From assembly GCF_023634845.1 (NCBI RefSeq), contig NZ_JAMLJL010000015.1:1-64000 (forward strand): a stretch of DNA of 64,000 bases, read 5' to 3'. The notes below the pieces were generated by a model that saw nothing but the letters and a program-made list of their open reading frames with translations, did no database searches and was not told the origin of the DNA. The stretch comes from Flavobacterium amniphilum. Lineage in GTDB: Bacteria; Bacteroidota; Bacteroidia; Flavobacteriales; Flavobacteriaceae. Positions within the stretch are counted from its first letter, which is position 1, and every line of letters starts with the position of its first letter. Shown here piece by piece: positions 52,295 through 59,588 of the stretch. The position numbers and the translations under genes were made by a program.

Positions 52295-53486
52295 AGTTTT
52301 TAATGAATTTATCTTTCTTAAATGTATAAAACCTTCCCTTTCTGCTTTCGGTGTAAACACTCCATTTATCCTGATTCATTGTGGATAAATCCAAACTATA
52401 AAAATTGTAACTGCTATTTTTAGGCTCGAGTTTAAAATTCTCAGTGATTATTTTAGAAACATAACTCTTCCCTACCCTAATATTGGCAAGATTCAGTTGC
52501 TCGTGTAAATCTTTGGTTGTATAATACAATTCGTTTAATTCAAGTGTATGGAATTGCTCAATGATGAATTCTTCAATTTCTTTTTCTATTGTACTTCTGT
52601 TTCCTTTTATTAGAACTTCTAAAGCTTTGGTATAAATCAATTCTTTAGAAAACCACATTCTGGTTGTTCTGGGTGCTTTTACCTCTCTATGGGTTAAATA
52701 ATAAGTAAAGTTTGAAATCTCGCTTCTCATTTGCTGTAACAAGTCCGGGTTTTCTTGTGTAAACGGATTGACTTTAATAACCCAATACCTGATTTCCAAA
52801 TCATCAATCTTGATGAAATTATCCTCATTATTCGAACATAAGATAAACTTACCAAAAAACTCGATTTCAGCTTTATCAACTCCTTTTCCTTCCAACTTGT
52901 AATGATTAGAGGTTGAAAGGTTCTTAATACGCTCACTATCTTCCTTTTTATCTAATAATACTTCATCAACCGCGACAATCAACTTCCCTGCCCAATCGGA
53001 ATTAAAACGGCTTCTGAAATCTTCATTTTTATTGATTGTCATATTTCCTTCAAAGATTAACTTTAAGAACTTCAAAAAGGTACTTTTCCCTGTATTTCGC
53101 TCCACACTTACCAAACATAGTATCGGTAAGATTTGGCTGGGATGCTTCCAAAGGATTGTTAAGTAATCCAAACCCAATTCGTATTGCTCTCCGAAAATAT
53201 GTTGCAAAAAGAATTTAACATTCTGCCAATCTCCTTTATCACTTATTTCATAGGAAAGAGGTTCGTATTTATTATAAAAATTATTGATTTCTCTTTGATA
53301 ATCTACATGGGAAGGAAACGTACAAAAGGTTTCATACTTTTTAATCTGTTGTAAACTTTCTTTCCCAAAATCATCTATGATAGTTGCTTTATTCCACTTT
53401 ATCAATGATTTCATATTGTCACCACTCATCAATGGACACAGTACTTCCTTGAAATACTCGGTTCCAACACGGATATACTCTTTCAT
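52290..53486 (-). CDS. D5/SF3-like replication helicase
   Basis: This is a 398-residue protein. Walker A is VERNTGKSTFLKFL near residue 130. The Walker B-like segment GKLIVAVDEVLLD is near 170. Sensor-type ILCSNNED is near 215. A C-terminal winged-helix-like region (YYTTKDLHEQLNLANIRVGKSYVSKII) follows. This is the layout of phage/satellite primase-helicases of the D5/poxvirus type, without the primase half. It probably unwinds the element's origin at 52094-52294. Its start overlaps the small gene upstream by 4 nt. Confidence 0.8.
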   Translation of the reverse strand: MKEYIRVGTEYFKEVLCPLMSGDNMKSLIKWNKATIIDDFGKESLQQIKKYETFCTFPSHVDYQREINNFYNKYEPLSYEISDKGDWQNVKFFLQHIFGEQYELGLDYLTILWKHPSQILPILCLVSVERNTGKSTFLKFLKLIFEGNMTINKNEDFRSRFNSDWAGKLIVAVDEVLLDKKEDSERIKNLSTSNHYKLEGKGVDKAEIEFFGKFILCSNNEDNFIKIDDLEIRYWVIKVNPFTQENPDLLQQMRSEISNFTYYLTHREVKAPRTTRMWFSKELIYTKALEVLIKGNRSTIEKEIEEFIIEQFHTLELNELYYTTKDLHEQLNLANIRVGKSYVSKIITENFKLEPKNSSYNFYSLDLSTMNQDKWSVYTESRKGRFYTFKKDKFIKNC

Positions 53487-53806
53487 ATTTCAAAAATTAT
53501 GGATGCCATTTTTGAATGATCAAGATTATCAATGTACTTACTTTTCCTGATTGTTATTAAAATGCCGTGTAATTCAGCATCTTTTAATAATACGTTATTG
53601 ATATTATTTGATAACAATTTGAAATTATAATTATCATAACTTTTAATAAGCTGACCGATTAGCTCACAGGATTCAATATATTTCCCTGTTGCATACACTA
53701 AGGCTTTATCATCATTATAATCCAACCTTAGTCGTGCAAAATCGTTTTTCATGGCATTCAAATGACTTAAAGCATCTGAAATTAATATCTGATTATTTGT
53801 TTGCAT
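53483..53806 (-). CDS. Small protein of the element's replication operon
   Basis: This is a 107-residue, soluble, helical protein. It overlaps the helicase start by 4 nt and follows the helix-turn-helix gene by 12 nt. I know no family. It is possibly a helper for replication or regulation. Confidence 0.6.
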   Translation of the reverse strand: MQTNNQILISDALSHLNAMKNDFARLRLDYNDDKALVYATGKYIESCELIGQLIKSYDNYNFKLLSNNINNVLLKDAELHGILITIRKSKYIDNLDHSKMASIIFEI

Positions 53807-53818
53807 AAGAAAGACTTT

Positions 53819-54118
53819 TTAAAATTCACCAAACTGGTTTTTCTGATTCAATGATTTTAAAATCTCACTTCTTTTGTAACGAACCTTATTCCCTATCCGG
53901 TACGCTGGGATAATATCTTTCTTAGTCCAATCCCATAAAGTGACCAAACTAATCGAAAGGAGTTTTGCGGTTTCTAGTCTAGTGAGAAGTTGGTCTGTTT
54001 GCTCATTTAATTGCAATGAGCCTGGATTATTTTTTAATGCTAAGATAACGCCATCAATAATTTCATTTTTAAAATCAGTAGCGTTGATGTTTTCGAATTG
54101 CAAGATTTCTTTAGCCAT
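53819..54118 (-). CDS. Excisionase-family helix-turn-helix protein
   Basis: This is a 99-residue protein. Residues 45-90 form a MerR/excisionase-type winged helix: LLTRLETAKLLSISLVTLWD, then WTKKDIIPAYRIGNKVRYK. It is found next to replication genes in many Bacteroidota integrated elements. It likely acts as a directionality factor for the integrase or as a regulator of the operon 54118-52290. Confidence 0.85.
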   Translation of the reverse strand: MAKEILQFENINATDFKNEIIDGVILALKNNPGSLQLNEQTDQLLTRLETAKLLSISLVTLWDWTKKDIIPAYRIGNKVRYKRSEILKSLNQKNQFGEF

Positions 54119-54176
54119 AATTTAATTATTAGTTTTTATTAATTATGGCGCAAACTTAATCTGGTCGTATGGAGTT

Positions 54177-54218
54177 AAAACTATTAGGGTAACCCTGTGA
54201 GTTACCCTAATAGTTTTT
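54177..54218. terminator. Strong hairpin terminator
   Basis: AAAACTATTAGGGTAAC pairs with its exact complement around a 7-nt loop, with flanking T/A runs. The stop codon of the gene at 55086-54202 lies within the hairpin's right arm. Confidence 0.85.
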
Positions 54219-55086
54219 TAATAATTTCATCTGCTTTTTTCCTGTCGTTTAAAAGCTTGTCTGAATTCTCGGAACTTTTCTTGTCAAGTTCAAGATAAAC
54301 CTTTTTAATATTGTCTTTATTTTTACCAAGTAAGTGACTAAGGATTTCTCCTTTTTTGTTCGCACTTATACTGCTCCAATCTTTCATGTTTATGATTTCC
54401 TCAAGCAGAAAAACTTGTAATGATGTGTCAACAACATTTGATTTCTGTTTAGTTTCTTTAAGAGCATTAATCTGTTCTTTACAAAAGTCAATTTGTGTTT
54501 TGATGGTATAATATTTTGTCCATATACTCAAAATATTTTTTGGAATATCTGGCATTTGAAAATCTGATGTTAAATACTTCTGAATAAAAGTACTTTCTCC
54601 TCCAAGGTAGGCAAAGATTAATTCATGCCAATTTTCAAACCCGTTAACCTCCTTTATTTCAGCATAAACAAGATACTCTGATTCGTTTTTAACCTGAGAA
54701 TATAAATCCTTGTGTTTTTTCTCCAAGTATTTTATCTTTTCGACGTTGTCAATTCGCCCTTCCAAGTTGGTTAAAATCTTGTTTAAATCAAATTCTATGT
54801 CGGAAGCAACAGTTTCAACAAAAAACTGTATTGACGAATATATCTCTTCTAAAATGCATTGATTTATTTTATACACTTTTGAGTCCAAAGTTATCGAAGT
54901 ATCAAGCTCTATTGAATCTGTTTTCTCGTATTCAGTTAAAAATTTAACTTTATAGTTGGTTGAAGTTTCATCTTCAATAAAAACATTTTGCACAATAAGG
55001 TTTTCTATATTTGAAAGTTCCAACTCTTGTGGCTTGAATTTCTTTACAAATTTTCTGTTTTCTATCTCCTGATAATCAAAATACAT
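54202..55086 (-). CDS. Coiled-coil protein of unknown function near the element's right end
   Basis: This is a 294-residue soluble protein with helices and a coiled-coil stretch (DNVEKIKYLEKKHKDLYSQVK). The C-terminus QVFLLEEIINMKDWSSISAN, then KKGEILSHLLGKNKDNIKK, is a helical motif typical of proteins beside excisionase genes in Bacteroidota elements. No enzymatic motif is present. It is the last gene before attR and may be regulatory. Confidence 0.6.
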   Translation of the reverse strand: MYFDYQEIENRKFVKKFKPQELELSNIENLIVQNVFIEDETSTNYKVKFLTEYEKTDSIELDTSITLDSKVYKINQCILEEIYSSIQFFVETVASDIEFDLNKILTNLEGRIDNVEKIKYLEKKHKDLYSQVKNESEYLVYAEIKEVNGFENWHELIFAYLGGESTFIQKYLTSDFQMPDIPKNILSIWTKYYTIKTQIDFCKEQINALKETKQKSNVVDTSLQVFLLEEIINMKDWSSISANKKGEILSHLLGKNKDNIKKVYLELDKKSSENSDKLLNDRKKADEIIKKLLG

Positions 55087-55238
55087 TTTACTAGATTTTT
55101 TATTTATTTACACTTCAAAAAATTAACTCTTAGAGTTACATCTTTAAGTTATTGAATTTGCTAAAGTTTATTTTTGGATAAATTGTTTCTTTCAAAAAGA
55201 AATTCTAAACCTGAATATTTTTTTGAATTGGGACAATT

Positions 55239-55320
55239 GTCGGACAAAGCAGAAATAAAAAAACCGCAAATACTTATTCCTAAGTTACTTGCGGTTTACG
55301 CTTGCAGAGAGGAAGGGATT
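55239..55320. repeat. attR with terminator hairpin and arm-like site
   Basis: GTCGGACAAA at 55239-55248 matches the two sites at the left end. A hairpin (AAACCGCAA with TTGCGGTTT, 55261-55297) precedes the 19-bp att core at 55302-55320. On the minus strand this is tRNA-Ser 3' end followed by a terminator, but with a different hairpin from the left copies. Positions 55087-55238 and 55321-55545 show no gene. Confidence 0.7.
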
Positions 55321-55545
55321 TTTACCACTCTTATAATTCGCTATATATCAGTAATTTGAAATACTTTTTAAATTAGGGTAACCGAATTTACCCCCTTTTA
55401 ATCGTAAACAATTCATTTATTTTGTGAATTGTAAATATACTCATTTACAATGAAACGGCAAATAAAACTTAACAAATATTGATTAACAGAATAAAGAAAT
55501 GGCTGGAGATAGATGTTCAATGACTGTACCAGTTATTGAACTTGT

Positions 55546-56109
55546 CTAAAAACTGAATAATAAATCTGCTTTTTCTAATTTGATCTGAGGCTTGTTTAAT
55601 TCAATGACTGCGGATTTAACTTTAATTTTATCCTCTGTTGATAAAAATATAGGAATCAGTTCTTTTAAATCTATTTTCAATAACCTATTTATAATAATCA
55701 AATCTTTAAGAGTAAATGGCTTTATTCCATTCATTAACTCGGACATATGTGTTTTACTTTTATGACCCAAAATATGTCCTAAATTTTCTTGGGTTAAATC
55801 AAGAGTTTTTAATTTTTTACGTATCTGCTGTTTTCTGTTCTCTATAAAAATTCTTTCTTGTTCGGCAATAATCTCTGATTTGTCACTTTCAAATACTTTT
55901 TTATCAGTCAAAGTATCTAAATTAGACCACTCTTTATTTTCATATACTTCAATTAAATCTCTTAATTTTTTTCTAAGATTTTTGAAATGTACACTTTCTT
56001 TAGATAGCAACCTTAACTTTCTATCAGCAATCATCGCCCTTTCTAAATCCAATTCATTATTAATTGAACCGTTCTCAATGAATTTTTCTATATCAAAATT
56101 TGTTTTCAT
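55546..56109 (-). CDS. higA: HigA-like antitoxin (helix-turn-helix)
   Basis: This is a 187-residue protein. The N-terminal half is a charged helical region. A Cro/C1-type helix-turn-helix lies at about 100-150 (DLTQENLGHILGHKSKTHMS, ELMNGIKPFTLKDLIIINRL), with an extra C-terminal tail. It overlaps the HigB-like gene by 1 nt and comes second in the pair, the usual HigBA order. It should neutralise the toxin and repress the operon. Confidence 0.82.
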   Translation of the reverse strand: MKTNFDIEKFIENGSINNELDLERAMIADRKLRLLSKESVHFKNLRKKLRDLIEVYENKEWSNLDTLTDKKVFESDKSEIIAEQERIFIENRKQQIRKKLKTLDLTQENLGHILGHKSKTHMSELMNGIKPFTLKDLIIINRLLKIDLKELIPIFLSTEDKIKVKSAVIELNKPQIKLEKADLLFSF

Positions 56110-56450
56110 TAGTCAATATGGTTTTTATCTCTAAGCCATTTTTCAATGGTTGATTTGTTATTTTTAAAAACTCTTTCATATTCTTGATGCGTTCCTGTCC
56201 AGATTATTGTGGCTTCGCCGTCATCATCTAACTCAATTAAAATTAATGTCCTATGAATATTAATATCAAAAAAATAGAAACCATCACTGTGAACACAATC
56301 TGCATCTTTTCTAACTTCAGTTAGAACTGATTGCTTCGGGTCAAATTTTTCTAAATCTTCTATCAATTTATCGACTTCATCACATAACTTTCTATTGCCG
56401 ATATTTTTCTTTTTTAATTTTAAAATTGTTTTTTTACCTATTACTCTCAT
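56109..56450 (-). CDS. higB: HigB-like mRNA interferase toxin
   Basis: This is a 113-residue protein of the RelE/HigB superfamily. The C-terminal ATIIWTGTHQEYERVF is the HigB hallmark (IRWIGTHAEYD in relatives), preceded by a strand pattern with YFFDINIHRTLILIEL. It would cut mRNA on the ribosome. It is the first gene of the operon. Confidence 0.85.
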   Translation of the reverse strand: MRVIGKKTILKLKKKNIGNRKLCDEVDKLIEDLEKFDPKQSVLTEVRKDADCVHSDGFYFFDINIHRTLILIELDDDGEATIIWTGTHQEYERVFKNNKSTIEKWLRDKNHID

Positions 56451-56460
56451 AATAATTATA

Positions 56461-56500
56461 GCAAATATAAAAAATAAGTTCGGAATATAACCGAACTTAT
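56461..56500 (-). promoter_or_regulatory. HigBA promoter overlapping an upstream hairpin
   Basis: On the minus strand ATAAGTTCGG and CCGAACTTAT (56474-56500) form a perfect 10-bp stem with a 7-nt loop followed by TTTTTT. The -7 box TATATTTG lies at 56462-56469, 12 nt before the HigB start codon. The hairpin can end transcription from upstream, and it can also serve as the HigA operator. Confidence 0.6.
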
Positions 56501-56606
56501 GTGTTAATTTTTATTCTTTTAACTTTCAATAATTGAAAGGTACATTTTCTTTATTACCCTATGTGATAAATTCATCTGTTCAACTATTGAAATTTGTTGC
56601 CTTGTA

Positions 56607-59117
56607 CTATTTTCTTTTAGCTACAATATCACTTAAATAATTCCCTCTAAATAACGATGGTGTAAAATTATGTGCTACCAATAATTTCGATATTTCTAAT
56701 GGAGTAATAGCATTAATCCCAATACTAACAATTCCATTTACAAATTGAGATAGATTTTTTCTTATTTTATCTAAAGTAGCATCATCTATTACTTTTGTGT
56801 TTTCACTTGGATTAACATTATAACCTTTCACTTTTGGCGATTGTAAAGTTACAAGGGTATGCTTAGTTGACTCTCCATATTGCTTTTTGAACCATTCCCC
56901 CGACTGCAATAATTGTCCAATATTGTCACGAGTAATTTCAGTATGAATAGCCATTGATTTTGCCTCTAATACTAAAAAATGATTATCAGTCATCCCCCAT
57001 AAAACATCTGGACCATTCCCGTATTCAAATTCTGGCTCTTGAGCATAAAAACCAATAATTCTTCCACAATTTGCTAGTGCATTTTCAAATTTCGTTGAAT
57101 TAATTTCGGGACTATACTTTAAATCATTAAGTACTTCTTCTAAATAAATTTTAAAATCTTGCGATTTATCAAATTGGCTGATAAATTTTTTGATATTTGA
57201 GGACTGCTCTTCATAAACACTAATCTTAGTATAATTGTTACCTAATTTCGTTTTGAACATATGAGATGCTAAAGCTGATGCTCTAATTTGTAAATCATTA
57301 GCTAAAACCTTTTGTTCTAAATATAATAATTGAGCAGCATATTGAAAATACCATCCCTTTTGTTTATCATTAATGGATGTACCATCGATAATTTTACTTA
57401 CAATAGTATCTTTTGCACTTGTATAACTTCTTGAACGAAACAAGTCAATAGCTTGTTTTTCATATTCGGCAATATTTATATTTTTTATTTTTTCATTGTT
57501 TAAGGTTTCAACTTCAACTTTTGAAATGCCTTGAGAGTGAAACGTTCTCCAGTCTATGTTTTGCGACAAACAAAAATCAATTGTATCCGCAATAGTCTTT
57601 AGTGAATTTTCTTTATCCTCCTCATCCAATAGAGAAAGCCCCATTTCAAGCTGTTTTCTTGTAACTGAAGTAAAATATTGCAAATTATATCTATTTCCTA
57701 AAAATTGAAGCAAGTCGTTACCCATCAATATCACTGCACAATAATCACTTCCGGATCTCACACCTCTGCCTAACCCTTGCTCAATTATCTGAGCCTTAAG
57801 TGAAGCTTTAACACTTTCTAACCGCATCTCTGTGTAAAGTTCTTTAGAAGAGGTAAAAACTGGATAACCATCTAAAATTAAAATTCTACACATATCCCCA
57901 TTCAAATCAACTCCGTCATATCTGTTTACTAAAACATGTAAACCGCCTTTCTTTAGTTTAAGGTTGTTGATATTATCATTTATGTCTCCTTCATTTAAGA
58001 AAACTGCTCCGTTTTGAACCCAAGGTACAGCTTTTGCATAAGAAGGAACTAAAATAACGACATTAATCTCTTTTAGAGCATAGTCTTTTGCCAACTTATA
58101 AATATCAGTATCGAATAAACTAGGGTCAAATCTTTTTGGGGCTAAGATTAACCTTTGACCTATGTCTTTTCTGTCTTTAGGAATTAGAGCGTTGATAATA
58201 CTGTCAGAATTAATTCCGAAATCTTTAATTAAATCTGTTTGGTCTTCAAATGTTGCAGATAAAATATACTTATGTTTAGCTTCAGTGAATGATTTTACGT
58301 TTTGATAAGGAACATGTATTGGTGCTATTTCGATACCTCTTGGTCCCAAATAACAGTCATAAGACAAAAGGTCATCTGAAATCAGACCCCACTTAAATTT
58401 TAATTCGTTATCATCAGAAAATTCATTTAAAAGTGTAATTACTTCGTCAATTCTATCCATCCAAGCCCAATATGGAACTTTCAGTATGCTAGCAAATGGA
58501 TCGCCGTCAAATAATCTTCGATAAGTTCCAGGTGCTTGGTCAATTAAATCGGTTTCAAATAGCTTTATTATTCTTTCACACGCGCTATGACCTCTAGGTA
58601 AATTAATCGTTGTAGTATCTCTAGCTTTATCTAAGCAACTATGTGCATCATCAATAACGAGAGAGCCAATATTTATTTTATCTCGATTAAAAATTGATTT
58701 TGAATTAAATAATTTCTGAAAAGTACACAACAAAATGCTCTTACAATTGTGAAAATCGGTTGGGAAATCATTATCCTCATTTATTTCGCATACAGGAATA
58801 CCATACAATTCAGCCTGTTTTTTTGCTTGTTCCAATAGTTGTTTATCTGGGCATAGGTATAATGATGTTCCAACTCCTTCATTCATTTTGGAATGTAGCA
58901 TTAATAAACTTACTAATGTCTTACCCGATCCTGTATTCATTTTGCATAAAACATCTCTCTGGTCTCTTATTGAATGCCATGAGTTCAAAACTTCTTCTTG
59001 AATCCCTCTTAAATATGAGTATCCTTCTTTGTGAAAAAGTCCTTGAAATATATCAATTGGATGAATTGGTAAATCTTCGTCACTAGTTGCAAGTAATTTT
59101 TTTGAAAATATATTCAT
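56607..59117 (-). CDS. SF2 helicase-nuclease fusion, probable single-gene defence factor
   Basis: This is an 836-residue protein. Walker A is NTGSGKTLVSLL near residue 62, DExx-box VIDDAHS near 156, SATFEDQTDL near 290, and motif VI EQGLGRGVRSGSDY near 450. A helical middle region follows. The C-terminal domain at about 670-770 reads FENALANCGRIIGFYAQEPE, then GPDVLWG and FLVLEAKS, the spacing of a PD-(D/E)xK nuclease (Asp ... ExK). It should be a DNA-translocating nuclease. A possible -7 box (TATCTTTG, 59201-59208, minus) lies 84 nt before the start. It stands alone beside HigBA. It resembles helicase-nuclease defence proteins in general, but I cannot match it to a named system. Confidence 0.75.
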   Translation of the reverse strand: MNIFSKKLLATSDEDLPIHPIDIFQGLFHKEGYSYLRGIQEEVLNSWHSIRDQRDVLCKMNTGSGKTLVSLLMLHSKMNEGVGTSLYLCPDKQLLEQAKKQAELYGIPVCEINEDNDFPTDFHNCKSILLCTFQKLFNSKSIFNRDKINIGSLVIDDAHSCLDKARDTTTINLPRGHSACERIIKLFETDLIDQAPGTYRRLFDGDPFASILKVPYWAWMDRIDEVITLLNEFSDDNELKFKWGLISDDLLSYDCYLGPRGIEIAPIHVPYQNVKSFTEAKHKYILSATFEDQTDLIKDFGINSDSIINALIPKDRKDIGQRLILAPKRFDPSLFDTDIYKLAKDYALKEINVVILVPSYAKAVPWVQNGAVFLNEGDINDNINNLKLKKGGLHVLVNRYDGVDLNGDMCRILILDGYPVFTSSKELYTEMRLESVKASLKAQIIEQGLGRGVRSGSDYCAVILMGNDLLQFLGNRYNLQYFTSVTRKQLEMGLSLLDEEDKENSLKTIADTIDFCLSQNIDWRTFHSQGISKVEVETLNNEKIKNINIAEYEKQAIDLFRSRSYTSAKDTIVSKIIDGTSINDKQKGWYFQYAAQLLYLEQKVLANDLQIRASALASHMFKTKLGNNYTKISVYEEQSSNIKKFISQFDKSQDFKIYLEEVLNDLKYSPEINSTKFENALANCGRIIGFYAQEPEFEYGNGPDVLWGMTDNHFLVLEAKSMAIHTEITRDNIGQLLQSGEWFKKQYGESTKHTLVTLQSPKVKGYNVNPSENTKVIDDATLDKIRKNLSQFVNGIVSIGINAITPLEISKLLVAHNFTPSLFRGNYLSDIVAKRK

Positions 59118-59295
59118 AAATTCATTATAGTTTTGATTGTTCTTTAATTTCCATTAATTTTTAAGGGACTGTTATGAATGTGATAATCACATATAATTTG
59201 CAAAGATATTAAAGTTAACAAAAAAGAATTGGTTTTTCTTATAGATGTGTATTAATAATCAAGTGTAATTTAAAATTATGTTTCGTAGTATCATT

Positions 59296-59312
59296 GTCAG
59301 GGTAAACCTGAC
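59296..59312. terminator. Small hairpin in the gap before the phage-like operon
   Basis: GTCAGG and CCTGAC flank a 5-nt loop and are followed by TTTTTAA on the plus strand. There is no plus-strand gene nearby, so its use is unclear. Confidence 0.4.
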
Positions 59313-59357
59313 TTTTTAATATAAAACATAATTTTTATCTAAATATTTATAAGCTAA

Positions 59358-59391
59358 AAAAAGCCGTACTACATTCCTGCAACACGGCTTT
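59358..59391 (-). terminator. Terminator of the phage-like operon
   Basis: On the minus strand AAAGCCGT pairs with ACGGCTTT, followed by a run of T. It lies 18 nt after the stop of the small basic gene. Confidence 0.75.
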
Positions 59392-59408
59392 AATCAACCA
59401 ATTAAAAA

Positions 59409-59573
59409 CTACTTTTTACCTTTCGCCTTTACAACTCTACCACCTTTAACATAACGATACCCTTTTTTCAACGTACCGTCTTTTTTAACTCCTTCTCGGA
59501 CAATTACTCTACTGCATAATTTTTTAGCTGAAATTCTCTTTTTACTTTTCGGTTTTGCTTTTTTACTTACCAT
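59409..59573 (-). CDS. Tiny basic protein
   Basis: This is a 54-residue protein with about 20 Lys/Arg residues, starting MVSKKAKPKSKKRISAKK and ending GGRVVKAKGKK. It lies between the ATPase fusion gene (16-nt gap) and a terminator, so it is the last gene of the operon. The composition suggests nucleic-acid binding or virion DNA packing. I know no family name. Confidence 0.65.
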   Translation of the reverse strand: MVSKKAKPKSKKRISAKKLCSRVIVREGVKKDGTLKKGYRYVKGGRVVKAKGKK

Positions 59574-59588
59574 GATTTTGAATTTTAA

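Larger units (their letters stand above)
27095..55320. mobile_element. Integrated element of about 28.2 kb at a tRNA-Ser 3' end
   Basis: The direct repeat TTGCAGAGAGGAAGGGATT occurs at 27095-27113 and 55302-55320. On the minus strand it reads as the T-arm/acceptor end of a tRNA-Ser gene, a common target of tyrosine recombinases. The integrase gene begins 210 bp inside the left end. An excisionase-like helix-turn-helix gene, a helicase gene and an iteron region lie at the right end. No conjugation genes are seen, so it is probably mobilised by a helper or by integrase alone. Cargo: an Rhs locus, Shango, an SF1 helicase, a retron and a nuclease gene. Confidence 0.75.
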
